From positions 62,001 through 126,000 of the forward strand of contig JAMAHW010000087.1 in the NCBI GenBank assembly GCA_023627715.1: 64,000 nt of DNA. The letters run 5' to 3'. The notes under the pieces are model-generated. The model was not told where the DNA came from. It did not search any database and saw only the letters and a list, made by a program, of their open reading frames with translations. Source of the stretch: Periconia sp. R9002. Lineage: Eukaryota > Ascomycota > Dothideomycetes > Pleosporales > Periconiaceae. Below, in pieces: positions 11,901 through 25,859 of the stretch (positions are counted from its first letter, which is position 1; every line of letters starts with the position of its first letter). The position numbers and the translations under genes are program-made.

Positions 11901-14900
11901 GGTTTGTTGTTGTGTGATGTGAGTGGGTGCCCCGCTATCTCCCTCATTCTGTCTCTCTCTGTCCCTTGTACAGCTGGAAGACATGGACATGGAGAGTAAT
12001 TAACCCAGCAGAAAGAGAGTAACACGGCATCAGAATAGACAAGAAGAAGAAAAAACATGGCAGAAGCCGTGCAGGCATTGGTCCTGCTCCTGGCGTTTCG
12101 AAATGGGGGAGGGAGAGAGGAGGCAAATGGGGAGTATCCAAACATAACTGCTTTTGTGAATGGTGGAAGAAATCCCCGCGTGGTACATGCATCACGGCGT
12201 AACCAAACCCTGCAGATTGCCGTGCGGTGCGTGTTGTACGAACTGTAGGCAAGTACGCGCCAAAAAAGAAAAAAAAAAGAATACTGATCGTAATAATAAC
12301 AGGGAAGGAAAAATGAAATAATGGATGCGGCTGAAGGTGAACGGTGGAGTGTGTTCCGAAGGGAACGAACATGGGGCGTGGCTCACGCTGTGGCCGTGCT
12401 GAGGACTGGGCCATGGCCGGCCTCGGGATCGCGGTGGGTGCGTGTCTTGGAGAGGGCCAGGATAACCATGGATGAGAGCTTTTTTTAGAGGAAACCCCCA
12501 AGTTTCGAATGATGGCTTCCAAACCGTCTGTCGCAGCTGGCGCAAATCCCTCGTGGGCGAGTAGTTGATTGTTTGTAGTGTGCAGTAGGGCAGAGTAGAC
12601 TACAGGTGGGTTCGCGCGCGCGCAGAAACCAGAATCGGGCAGGGCAGCGCGGGCTCCAGAGTCAGGACGTCTCCACCCCAATTGTTTGGCATGACAGGAG
12701 TGTGGCCTGCTGCTTCAGGAGAGCAATAGCGTGCGGACTGTCGCGGTTTGATTGCTGTGGGCAGGGTCAAGGCTGGCAGGACGGAGACAGGATTTGCGCG
12801 GAAGGAGGGGAGTAGCCGCGCACACAGACGACGGCCGACGGGGGAGCAAAACAAGGACAGTCGGTCGGTGGAGCAGAGGCTTGTACGGGATTCCCCTGTC
12901 GAGGGTGCGCCGCCATCCAGCGCCCCTTGACCCGACAAGTCCAGCAGGGCCCCGACCCGAAGGTAACGAAAACGGTCGCAGCTGGCCTCTGTGCTACTGC
13001 CCATGGTGTGGCAGGTCGGCGACGTTGAGCGTTGGCGCCATTGAGTTTAGACTGGCCTGCACATGGTTTCTTTGCTGTGTGTGTTGTTGTGGAAGTGGGA
13101 GTGTAGTGTACAGGCACGGTACACGGTGGCTGATGGACCTTCCCCGTTGGGGGGGAAATGATTGGCGGGGGGCTTGCACCGTCGCCATGTGCCATGGAGA
13201 TGACATGTAGCCCATCATCGATCCATGATCTACCCACCCTCCGCCGAGGAACAGTACTTACTTACAGTATTGCCTGCTGGCAATCCATCGCATCGCACAT
13301 GGTGCTCGTCGTTGTCCAAAAAGCAAGGCGCATCGGCGACTCAACCCTGGCAAGCCCGACGATCTTGCCCGTCTGCCGCATAGACAGTAGGCTTCGTATT
13401 GGCATCGTGTCGTGGCCAAGGGGCAGAAAATAGAGTTTTGGCAGTAGTGCGACCAATCACGTGGCCCCACCGAGACCCAGACAATGTCTTGTCGACGTCG
13501 GTCGTGGGATGGAAATCGATCATCATCGTCATCATCATCTTGGACGGATACATGTAAGCAGCACCCAGCGCTGAGCCGACGTGAGGGGGTCAAAGAAAGT
13601 AACCAAGCTTGATCAAGGGGTGAGGATGGATTTGCGAATGCGAGGGCGTCACAGACTCACCGGACGGCGTGGCGACCCTGTCCGATCTAAATCCATGTGG
13701 GGACTGTGTGTAATGGATGGTCATGGCATGGCACAGTAATGGTGATAATAATAATAATAATCAGTCATAACTACCTAGGTAAGCACAGTACTTAGTTAAC
13801 GGAGACACGGAGACACACGGGATGAGCGGCCGGGGTGCCAGGATTGCCAGGTTTTCCAGATCGCGGGTTCAGATTAGCGAGATCGAGCCCAGCCAATGAC
13901 AGCCCGTCGCATCTATCCGCCCAGATCCCGCAACGCTCGGACTTGGGCCTCACCCCGTATCGTGTCCCCATCCCTACCTACACACCTATATACAGTAAGT
14001 ATGTACTTTGATTACATGTTTTGTTCCGTCACGGCACGCGCCTCACTGCGCGGGAGGTTCCTTTGCTTGGATGCCACAGAGTTCACTGCTCGACTCTGAC
14101 AGCGGCACGCCGCCGCCCAAACAACGATGCAGCAGCCGGCACGAGACCGACCACGAGGCGGTCTGTTCGGGCCTCAACCTCAACAGAACTGTGCAGTCTT
14201 ATCTAACTAACCATGTACTGCCTCAACTGTGGATCCATGGATCGAGGCATCAACGTGGTACCCACGCGCAATCGTGGACTCGTGGCCGTGGCCCCTTTTG
14301 CAAGATGCATCTGTACCATGGTGGCAAACACGGTTACGTACAAGCAAACGTTTCCCCTTCTGGGCCGCCGTTGCGAGCGAGCGGGCGGTTGCACCTGGGA
14401 ACTGTGGGGCCCGATCATCGTGTACGTAGATTATGACAGTCCAGCGCCGCCTTTGCCGCATCGGTCACGCACGCTTTCTGTTTGTAGACACCGGGTGCAA
14501 CAAGCAGGGTGCGGGTTGCTTTTTCCGTCTCGCTCTGTTGCGCCGCGTGGCGGCGACCTCAATGATTTCCCTCGGGCGGCCATGTATGTGCGTCTACCCA
14601 AAGTGTGCAAGGGACATAACAAAAAAAGATGAGGCAAGCAAGAGGCACGGCCAAGCAGGGGGATGGAGAGCAAGATTTGGCACCCCGGCCGTTAGATCTC
14701 CCTCACCCCCAAATCCGATCCCTCTGCGGGCTAGTGGCCTGCACACTGCACGCTTCACGCATCCACACATCCACATCATCTTCACCTCAATCCAATAATA
14801 CTTTCCATTCCACCCCTGGCCGTGCGTGTATCATCACTCTCATCCCCACCTTCATTCCCCCCTCCATCTACCCCTTTCCCAATCGCCCTTCCAAATGGCG

Positions 14901-15500
14901 CAAAAAAAGCAAAACCCACCCACACCCACCTCGTCTTGGCCCGCTCTTGCCATCTACAGTAGCTTCGACGTTTCAGGATGGGTGCCAAGCCACTCATTCC
15001 ACAACGTAGCAAACCGATGCGCCCGAACCGCACCGCATCGCAACCACCATCCTCCTCCCTACCGATTAGAGTCGTCCATACGATATGGCATCTTACAATA
15101 TGTACAATACTTACGGTGTGGTGCCCCTGCTGCTAGTCTCTGCCTGCCCCACCACCCGGTCCGTCCTTTCTGCACCGGATCGCTGCTTGCCGGCCGATCG
15201 TTGATCCAGATACGACATCATCACTGTGCGCTGCCGACTGTGGCTGATGACGGCAACTGCCTGCCATGATATTCAATATGCCAAGTTTGGATACAGCAGC
15301 GCGACCTCGCCGACATCTCCATACTTGGTTCGGGGCGCAAACATCCCAAGTATTGATCGAAATCATGGCCATGGACATTGTACGCTACCTCCGCCTGATT
15401 TTCCGCGGCCTTCCTGAACCGTTCAGACAATGATACCCACCGGGTCCACACACTCCTCTAGTACAGTACCAGTCTTGAATCGTCAAGCCATACGTCCACT
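5901..15500. other. Gene desert upstream of flbD, part 1
   Basis: No gene is supported. The stretch contains GGAGA repeats (about 5946-5970), a CAGCA/CAAG-rich tract (6628-6700), a seven-unit ATGG microsatellite (6991-7018), many GTAC-rich palindromic bits (for example 7550-7620 and 11390-11430), GA repeats (about 8060-8080), an AAT run (13747-13762) and TACCTAGGTA palindromes. Open frames longer than 100 codons occur on both strands, but their composition follows local base bias and they lack recognisable domains. I found no tRNA or rRNA. Confidence 0.55.
6991..7018. repeat. ATGG microsatellite, 7 units
   Basis: Seven perfect tandem ATGG units are read directly from the sequence inside the gene desert. 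Confidence 0.95.
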
Positions 15501-18500
15501 ACACCACACCCAACAGGCCTGGCTACTTGGACCCCTTTTCGTCGTGTGCCCTACTGTTGTCAGGTAACGAACGCTATTGCCGGATTTCTGACAGCTTGTG
15601 TTCTATCGTGGCGTTTCCACAGACCACCCGCGAATCGCAAACTCCAAACTTTATTGACTCACCATCAACCGAGTGCTTTGCTTTCCCTGTGGCATGGCCC
15701 ACCGGGCTGCTTCTCACCAAGCCGTTGCGGTGTGCTGTGGAGCGCACAGTCTCCATCCATGTGCAAGAATGGAAATGACTGCCCAGTTCACAGCCTATCG
15801 TTCATGTTTTTGTTGCAGAGAGTGCGCGCCAGTCCTGCAACTAACGCTCTCCCTGACTCTCCTCGCACGTTTTTCCATAGTCCGAACGTTGGAAGCTGCC
15901 TCAGTTCTCGGGACTTCGAGAATAAAGCGGGGGCTTCGAGTTCCAGTGGACTTTTAAACTTTCGAGAATGGCTTGCACGTTCAAACGCAATCGCGCTCCC
16001 CAATGCGTAGCGCCATGGGCATCATTCAAGCAGTGAGGATGGTCTACATATCGAAAAAGCATGGCTTCCTGATCACACGAGCAGTGCAGCGCAGCAGAAA
16101 TGCTTCATGCTTGATTGGGTCACGGCTCTGCTGGAGAGGGGAGGTGCCGTATGGCAGACAAATGACACCCGTAGACGCGCCGAACACCTTCGCCGGATTG
16201 ACACTAAGGATGCACTCGATCGAACGAGTCCGGCACCGTCTGTCAGTTGGCGAGGGAGGTGGAGCCAGTGGCTTCGGACAGGACAGTCAGTGATCGCGCC
16301 AGTATTTTGCAACGTCTTCTGATCGTAAACACCACTTCAGGATAACAAAAGCAACCACAATTGCATCTTTTTCCATTGGAGGATCTGGAGGTTGTGTTTG
16401 TGCTCCGGATCATGATGATATCGGACGTCTCTCCGTAAAGGCAGGTTCGTCGTTGGTCGTCACATCAAGTCGGCGAGCTCAAATGCCACGTATAATGGAC
16501 CCACCACTGGCAATCTCCCACCGCACTACTCCTTGCCAAGCTGACAATCACAGTGCGCCATAACGTTGATCCAAAGGACACTTGCTTGCAGTGGTGGCAT
16601 CCTGTCAGCTGCTTGGACGAACAAGAAACTGGGGAGTTGAACAGTCGTTGAAGGCAAGGGGCTGGCAGGTACGCGACGATTGCCTAGGATGCCCCAACGC
16701 TTCGACACCCACTCGTGCAGCAGCTTCTTAGTCTAAGCGCAGATGCGGTGGTATGGTCCATTGGCGTGACGGGATGGGAAGTGATCGGCCTACCCGAGCA
16801 ACCCTTTCGAAAATGTCACGATGATCTGGGCCTGTCTTCATTCCCAAAAGGACGCCGTTCACCAGTACACCTATACCAAACGGGAATGACAGCCTGAGCG
16901 TGATGCAAATACACTGTTCAGCAGTTAAATCTTTCGGTTAGCAAGCCACATCGCTATAAAGATCCAGGTTGGGTAATCTTGGATGATCACTGGCTGCACG
17001 GCAGCTCGAAAGCGATTGAGTATGATCGCCGACGTGGTCCTAGTATTGTCCTCACGGGATGATCATAGCCTGTTTGCCTTGCCATTTGTATATGTAAGCA
17101 ACCAGCCCTCCTGCCGGAGCTTCGGAATACATGCGGGACCATCCCGCATTGTTTGCGATCGTATCTTGATGCCATTGTCCATCCGGCAGGGCAGGGTGAA
17201 TCTGCGAGCTTTTTTGATGACAGGAGCTTATCTACGCGTAACCAGCGAGGCTGCTGAACTTGAACGGCGCATATTTTTCGTCCAGCTAATGGATTTGTAA
17301 TTAAGAACATGCACCCGGCGAGTCCCCGTTGTCTTTGTGCTTCCTTACTCCCACCCAGCTTCTGCGGTCATCAATGCATACCGCCAGGCGGCCGTCTCCT
17401 TGAGCTCGCTTGCCTAGATGGAGCGATACATGACCCAACAAGAGTTCCAGAACACATCTCAGCCTGGTGCGCCAACTGGCGAGAGCGAGCTTCTGCTCAT
17501 GAGGAAAACAGATCTATTTTTGAGCCTCTACCCTACCCGTGTGGTCAGCAAAGACGAACCAGTGAGTGCCGTACTGCTGATGATGCCGCCCAGGTTCCAG
17601 TCTTGAGGTCAACCAACCCCGCGGGTGATAGTAGATTTCTTTACGAGCGAGAAGGCTCATTTCTCCGAGACATTCCCATCTCCAGGCATGAAGGCCTTGC
17701 AGTTATGCCGTAGGCAAGTGCCGTCGTTGACCACTCTCTCGGTTGCTAATTGGGTGCCATGGAGTCGCCTTGAAATGCACCTCGACGACCGTCTGACAGC
17801 AAACATGGGGCAGACACGAACGCCTCCCAAGCACAGTGCCTGCGTTCACCCTCACAGGCAGGGACTTCCCACGTTGTGGCAAAATCCGTGGTGGTTAGTG
17901 CTGAGCACACGTCCTGGACACTGTACATCAGCGCGGCCCAACGGTGTCGGTGCCCGGCGTGTGTGTGTACCTGGTCTACGATCCACCAAATACCAGAAAT
18001 AGCAATACCAGGTCGTCCGTGCGACAGCGTGATAAGAGGGCAGCGAAGTTCACTGGCCAGAACAAGATACGAGCCTGGCAGCGATGTCGAAGTCATGCTT
18101 TTCCAGAGGCTCTTTCCATGTCGATGATTCTCGACCAGATAGCCAGCCAACGTGGATTGTCAGAAGTCGAATAGATGTTACCTAATGTTTCTGGTGAATA
18201 CAGTCATTCCCGAATCCTATGCAGCTCGGACTCATCTCCGCAAACCACCCCTTTAACCCCGTCCAGGGTCGTTGTTGAGCACGCACCACCACTACGCCAT
18301 TCGGTATACCCTTCGCACTGCAAATGGCGTAGGTAACAAGCGCAAGCGTTCAGGGATACCTCTGCCACGTGGGAACGATATCTCTGATATTGGTGCAGTG
18401 CTCTACAATTGCATTGTCCCATGGTAAGTCGTTGGCTTCATTTGCTTTTACTTTGATGTTGTTGCAGGAGTGACACATTGACGACTGATTCATGGTCCCA
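15501..18500. other. Gene desert, complex-sequence block
   Basis: This part has less simple repeat than its surroundings and balanced base composition, with overlapping open frames on both strands (for example 15546-16010 plus and 17746-18150 minus). None has a recognisable domain, consistent splice signals or a clearly preferred frame. It could hold decayed coding sequence or an untranslated transcript; the sequence alone does not decide. One copy of TCGCCGACGT lies at 17026-17035. Confidence 0.4.
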
Positions 18501-21500
18501 GCTGGAAACCAACCTCACAGAAAAAAGGTTTGTCCCAACAATGGACGAGGCTGTCAACTCTAATTTCTGTTTGGGAAGTCACTTTTTTGTTTAGCCGTTC
18601 TGGAAGAAGAGCATTGAGCATCATCATGAGGAATCAATATCAATAGTTCAGGCATGCTGAATCGCTGACTGCAGCTCGCCATGTTTGTCAACAAGCACGT
18701 ACGCACGCGCATGCGCCGATGGATCAATTGATGGTCCATGGATGGATGGTTAGAGAGTCGACGCCGCACCACGAGTCCAGGGCCTCACCGCGCGGGTTCC
18801 GCCCCCAAAACATCCCAATTTCGGTCTCAACAAACACGACCCAATCAATCCATTGTCGCAAAAACAAAACAAAACAAGCATGCAGCAAGCGTACACTAGA
18901 ACCCAACAAACCAAATGGTTCTTGTTGGTTATTTCCACGGCGGTCAAAAGAACGTGGGCGAGATTCTCAGCCTCTTTTTGCTGTGTCGAGCTGCCATTCC
19001 CCCAGCTCTCGCCTCCCGCGCGCAGGGGTGGGCAGGGCGAGAGTGCTAGACCACTCTACGCAAAACATAGCAAATACGAGAAACATACTGCAGCGCTTAC
19101 GTGCAGATAAAGCAAGCAAGCCAGAACACAGACACGAGCGAGCGGACGCGACCACCACACCCGGAAACGGACCACTCCCACGGCTTCTTGTTAGCCACGC
19201 GAGCATGACCTGATTTCAACATATCCGCCCGCTGCCATCCCCGCCCATAGCAGCCAACTAAGCTGCAAAACCCCCCAACGGCCGCTGCTGTCGATCCACG
19301 TCCCTTGCAACCCTTTTCCTCCACACAAGCACGCCGCCGCCAGTTTTGTCGCTGGCTCAAGGTGACAAAAGTCCTCAGGCGCGCGCCACGTTGGGAGGAA
19401 GCGGGATATGGCATGTTTTGTCGAATGATTCCTGACTGCGCCGTAGGCCCAGTAACTGACGACCCTGGTCCTGTCCTGTCTTGTCTTGCATTGTCTTGTC
19501 CAGACTTGTCGTTGTCTCTCGGCTACGGCGCTGCCCGCGCGCCCAACGACATGGTAAGAAGGACACATGCTACTATATTTGGACCTCCCACTACGCTCCC
19601 TGTCGAAAGGGCTTTTGCTAGACCACTGTACCGTATGTACCGTGCAGTGCATTTGCAGCATCTAGGTATCCATCTAACCAAAAGACTTTTGACTTGTCCA
19701 AAAGAAAAGAAAGAAAGAAACCCAAACGCGTGTTCGTTGCTAAGTATGTAGGTACGCAACGTTTATTGAATCATGTACTACCTACCCAACGTTATACACA
19801 GCGTCGGGTCCCTCCTCCTCCGCAACCCGGCTTGCTTTTTTGGCAACGGTCGGTGGTACATAGAGTGACATTGCGGGTTGAGCCTCACAGTCGGTACTTC
19901 CAAAGTATTGAAAATCCCCCACGTCCTTCACTCAGCCTCCATGAAAAAACAAATCTTTTTGGGCATGTCCTTGCGTTGCGTGCACGTGGGGTATTCATCC
20001 CCCACCACCACCACCATCTTCATCTCACCACTTCTTTTCAGCCTCCATCTCCCTGTCAGTCTCTCTCCCTCTTCACCTTCTTTTCGCGCGTACCCCGAAG
20101 ACCCACACGCACGCAGGCAGTGCCGAACATACGTCCTCGCCTGACGATGGGATGCACCGCCTGCCTTCCTACATACTCGCTCGCTCCCTCGCTCGCTTCC
20201 CCTACGTGCATAGGTAGGTCAACCGGTGAATGGGGTCCCCGAGGAGGCTGAACCACAGATGCATCACCATACCATGCCCAGCTGTATGTGTGTATGCATG
20301 TATGTATGTACTACCTTACGTTTACCAGATAGGAATTCTCGTCCCTCCCCTTGTTCGCGAGCGTTGCCGAGGAAGGAGAAGAAGATGGATAAGGGGGATG
20401 AGGTGGAAGGGGTTAGGTAGGTTTTGTAGGTAGGGATTGAATTGCGCTGTGCTGCGCTGCGCTGCGGTGTGTTGCTATACTTGTCTCTCGCGTGAAATGT
20501 ATGTAGGTATGTATGTACGTTGTCGTACTATGTGAGTAGGGAACGGAACGAACGACCCGACGGATGTGTATGTAGGTATGTATGTATGCGAGGGTTGGGA
20601 TGGGATGGGATTAGGGGAGGGATTGCGTATGTATGTAGCTATCAAGGTTTTTCGTTCATCGCAAACAAACGATTGATTGGAATCATGCGCAAGTGATTGG
20701 GAAGCGTCCTTGGGTACATAGGCGAAGACGGACGGACGGACGGACGGGACGTATGTATGTACACAGGCAGGTATATGCTTATGCATGTACCTAGGTATGT
20801 ATCAATGTATATGTACTTCTTCTGCAAAACCTACACATACCAACCAACCAACTACACAGAAACAAAAAAAAGAAATACCTAGAACACAGCGCCTGTAAAA
20901 CTACGTACAATATACCAATCTACGTCTGTGAGGTACTTTGGACGTATGTGTGCATAACTTTCCCCCGCACTCTCCATCTTCTCCCCAACCCTTCCTCCCC
21001 CCCCCAAAATAAACAAACCCCAAAACCCATTTCCCCTCCTCACACTCACACACCCGTTCCCGTTTACAACACACAAGCATAATTCCGCAGGTCATGTGCT
21101 CTCTACCTCCCTACCTCCCAATTCCCTCGCTTTCGCAATACACTACATACCTAGTCCACAACTAATTTACGTAGGATTCGATTCATCAAACTCAAGGATT
21201 CATGATTTCTCACTTGCAGCAGCAGCAAATGAGGAGAAACGGGAGGAGAGAGTGAGCGCCGATCTTCTAGAACAAATCGGGTATTTTTAAGCGATGTAGC
21301 CGATAGGATCCGGATGGATTCCGCTTCTTTGCCTTACCATAGGTTGAGTTCTAACGCAAGAACACTTCCCAATCATCTACGTTACCTACCTACCGAAACA
21401 AGACTCCGATTGATCTTCAAATCGTTAACCTCGCCGACGTCCGTTCGGGGCTAAATAGGTACATATGTACATCCATATCTACTCGTACATTGCGCATAGG

Positions 21501-24500
21501 AAAGGTGTAATGTAATATCGATCAGACGCCGACCGACCGAGAACGAACCAATCGTAAAGCGCGAATCCCGGGTTTGCCCCAGGTGAGCGGACCTGACTCG
21601 TGGACGTACATTGCATAGGTACCTAGGTACTGAACAGATTGGATGCACACGCGCAGACAAGTCTCAGCAGCAATTAAAGGAGAGTGTGAGAGGGACTTGG
21701 GGATGGGGATGGGGAATGATTGATTGATGGAACTTGTTCCACCAATGGACGAGTTCTGCAGCGCATGCGCATTATGTCGAACGAACAGGTGGGGAGAAAG
21801 GGGGGGAAGAGACACGACTTGAACAAAATCAAACACAACACCACACCAAAAATCAAAAATGCAATCAACCTCCTCGATTTTCTCCCAACCCACCTCTCGC
21901 CAGCAATCATTCACTTCCCGCAATCCAAGCAAGATAACAAAAAGAACAAAAGGGTTAGGCAAACCAGAGCCTCTGCAGACCAGGCAGAGCTGCCCGCTCG
22001 CGCTGCGTGAGAGAAAAGTAAATTAAATTAACATCCCCCAACTTCGCCGACGTCCGTTATTCCTACCTCCCCGACCTTGTTGCAATTAAGCGAAGTTCCG
22101 ATTCCGGTCAATCACACTCCCTCTCATCCTCCTCTCTTGACTCTTGAGCCTATAATTCGTCGTATCGTTCCTTCCCTCTTCCCTTTTCTTGAATCGGGGG
22201 GTTTTTTTTGGGACGTGGGACGGGATGGGCTAGAGGAAGGAAGAAACGAGGGATGATAGAAGGAGTGGAGTTGAGTGTAGTGTAAGCATGTATGCATGCA
22301 TGCATGCATGCAGAGATCATTTGTTCGGTTTGAGTAATGCCAATGTTTTTAGCCAAGTATGTTCGATAACCCACTTAGGGGATTGATCAATCTTGAAATG
22401 GTGAAAAAAACGTTTTCTCCCGCAGATGTAAGCCTTACTACCCCAAGTAACCTTGCCCTTGCCGTGCTCACACCCCCGTGACAGAGAGCGAAGACCGAAA
22501 GTGCGCTTGCTTCGCGCCTTCGGTTATGTACGTGTGTAGATTGTGATTTTAGGTGCTAACGAGTGGGGAGGGTTTGATAGGTGAAGAACGAGGCTGTGAA
22601 GGGGAAGGGAAAGGATGGATGGGGTTGAAAAGATCCTTGGTGAGCTGAAAAACAAAACGAGCATGGCGCGCGCGTGCGAGGTGGGTACGTTGACTTGTGT
22701 GCGTACGTACGTTTGTGGGAACCTGTGGTAGGTCATGTGCGTGCGCGAGAGGGGCCAGGGGGTAGGTATGTGTTGAAATGGGTCGTCTGAAAAGATTGAC
22801 CGGTACAACGTTGTGTGCCTGGTTTGTGTTACGGTCGATTGCTAGGTATGCGACGTTTTCGGATTGGTGCAGATGAGGTTGGGATCCAATCTTGGAGTGT
22901 TCGCTTCTTGATTCTTTTGGCTGTACGCTTGAATCCGGTGTGTATGTTGTATTGATGCTGTATATGCATTGGGTGATGATGCACCTACATGTAGTGCAGC
23001 AACGCACTTGGTTTGCAAATATATTGAACGCGCAGCAACGGTTGTAGCGACGACGTACGTACGTCGGGATTGCCGGCTTGACGGTAATCGACCGACGGTT
23101 GTGGTCCCGCTTTTCCCTTTCTCCATCTCCCGACGTGATGGCTCTCGCGCCTTGGGATGGATGGCTTCTCTGGTGGGGTAGGACCGTTGTGTTGTATCGT
23201 TTATGCGTACTTTTGTCTGTGTGTGCATGTTGCATGGATTTAGGATGGAAGGTCAATATAGGAGAGGTAGAAGGGATCAATGTGTTGTTTGCGGGGTCTT
23301 TGGGTGATGAGAGGGTCACGAAAGAAGGCATATTTGTTCATTGGAAGAGAAAGGGAAGGAATATCATTTTCTTTTGTCTAAATCTATTCGTTTCCTCCTC
23401 TGACGCTTTTTTTCCTGGAGAATTAGATTAAATTACTGGAAGAATAATGTATACCATTATTCTGTTCAAGCGAGTAAAAGGCCAAACTTCCATTATTGTG
23501 CCAGCGACTACATACATTCACTTGCCGTGGACGCTTCCGAGAAACAAAAAACAATATATTTTCTGTATCCATTCACTTGGTCCATATCCGACGCTGACCC
23601 TCTTCAAGTCACACAAATACTACAAACAGTGCACGTCACCATTGTACATACACATATGCATGCAAAAACCCTACACTACATCCCAATAGTTACTTACATC
23701 GGTCTCCTCCTCCTCCTTGCATCTTTATAACCTGGTTTGCCTGTCTCTACCACGGCCAAGTAAGTACCCGCACGCTTATTCCAAGTGTAAACGTCGAATA
23801 TCCCTTTCCAGCAAAAGGATTGGACAGTGGGTAAGATGAAGCACCAAACGTGGCTGGCTACAAACACACCACCGGGGTATACGTGGTAAACAGCTTCACG
23901 CACCACAAAAAGCGAGTATATTATTGTAACCTCGCTCATGACTCGACTTATTCCCCTGTGTTGTCTACCGGGAGGTGTGTTGGCAGCCTTAGGTACCTAC
24001 CATAAGGCACAGGTTAGCCGATGCAGCGGCCAGTCAGCCAGCCCAGGCAAGTAGGTACATGCAGACGGGCGAGGCGGACGATGGCGAGAAGAAAGGGGCG
24101 AACAAGACGGTTTGCTACTCTAGGGATGCTGGCAGTGTCGTGTTGGATGGGTTGCCTGGCTCGCATTCATCGCCGACGTTGGCATCGTCGTTATCGTTGA
24201 CGGCTGGCTGGTCTGCGAATGGGGCGACACGGCAGTTCCGTGGACTTTGAAGCGGGCGAGACCCGGGGACCCGGATGCTCGCCGACTCTCACAGTGGGGG
24301 GTGGCATGAGGTACGTTCTCAAGAGGTCTGGATGTTGCTGATCCGGCTTCTTTGGGGGACTGCGTTGATCCTAGGATGGGGCGTTGGCCACTTCGAATGG
24401 GCTGTTCCTTGAAAAGATGTGATTGAGGTTTGTTTTTGCGTGTGTCGCTTTCTTGTGGGATGCTGTGGTAAGTACTACGTACGTTTGTGGGCTGGAACGA

Positions 24501-25859
24501 CGCCGTAAGCCGGCACTGAGTGTACACTAGAAGAAAGGGGATAGGAGAAGATCGGGTTGCGGACTGTATGGCAGTGTCAAGTTCGATTGATCAGTGATGG
24601 CTGCTAATGAATGCTAATGAACAAATGAAGATGGAAGTTGTATGTGTCACTGTTTTTCTTCCTGGTGTCCTTCCTGTTGTTCTAGCGATACGGATGAAAG
24701 ACGAGAAAAAGCAAATTGTGAGGACAAACGATACCTCAGCTTGAACCTATTGCTGATGGCCAAATGTCTCTTGCCACTAATAATTTACAATTATTCTCTG
24801 CCTTCTCATAGCTTACTGCAGGTTGATAAGTTTCAATGGAGTACTGTCACCAAGCCTGCTCACGACAGTTTGGTGGTACATGTAGCTCCCAAATCAATCC
24901 CCCGAGACTCTACCTCTACGCAGGATGAAATTTATTATGATTTAAGCTAATCATTAGAGAAGAAATCCATGAAAGCAGCCAAGCTTGTATCATGTTACAC
25001 TTATTTTCTGTTTTTTACATGCTCTTCATCGTCTCTTTCACTAGCCTCCTCCTGATGAAAAGCATACAAGAATATGTATCATCGTCAAGAGCAACAAATA
25101 CTTATCGTGCTCACTAATAGGCATTTAACTAGAGATCAATCATGAGAATCAAATTACGTCGTGGACGGTTTTGGTGATGTAGGCAAACTTTCTGTCGTGT
25201 TCAGACGGTCCTATACCATATACCATACGAAAAATTCTCATAATGGGACCCAGTTTTTCGTTGACCTATATCGTATGCACAGGTTCCGTGAAGGAAACTT
25301 CCAGTACTTGTTTATTTTGAATCTAAGAAGTAAGAATCATCAAAAATCTAAGAGTTTCGTGTCGTGAATTCGTTAATCGTGGTCAGGTACATGCCCTTTC
25401 ATCGCCTCATAAAATATCCACCTATTCCTATACTACCTTATCCTCCCCACAACCCATCAAGCTACTTTCTTATGCTAATGTCATGAATTTGCATCCCGCA
25501 GAAGCCCTTTCAAATATGCTTACTGATTCCGGATCTCCGACGCGTTGAACGACGCGGCGGGAAGAGGAGATAGTAGATGACTGAAAGGGGTTCAACAAGG
25601 ACGCGTGCTTATGAATAGCAACAGAACGACCACTATTTAGATGTATATAATCCCAACCAGAGAAGAATTGTTCTGCGTTGTGTCCGATCGCGCAGTGTTG
25701 CTATGCTTCGAAACTAATCAGCAAATTCCTGCGAAGATGAGAAAAGAGAAACCAGGAGCAGCAGAGCTCACAATCCGTCGTAAACGAAGTTCAAATGTAA
25801 ACTTGAAGAAAGAAAAGAAAAAACTCACTATAGCGATGCTTGCCCTCCTCCTCGATAAT
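18501..25859. other. Gene desert, part 2
   Basis: No gene is supported. There are many TATG/GTAC/GCAT simple repeats (20500-20830; an ATGC run at 22292-22312; 23050-23070), nested TAGGTACCTA/TACCTAGGTA palindromes at 20788-20797, 21616-21629 and 23990-23999, and a 15-bp exact duplication (21431-21445 and 22044-22058). From about 24600 to 25600 the sequence is more AT-rich. The 260-codon minus-strand frame at 22549-23331 looks non-coding. Confidence 0.5.
22292..22312. repeat. ATGC microsatellite
   Basis: About five tandem ATGC units, self-complementary, in non-coding DNA. Confidence 0.9.

Noticed and set aside
15546..16010. 154-codon plus-strand frame
   Set aside because: There is no domain, and equally long frames lie on both strands nearby; no preferred frame.
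22549..23331. 260-codon minus-strand frame in the desert
   Set aside because: Composition is Thr/His/Arg/Pro-rich and follows local base bias; there is no domain, no splice pattern and overlapping frames of similar quality.
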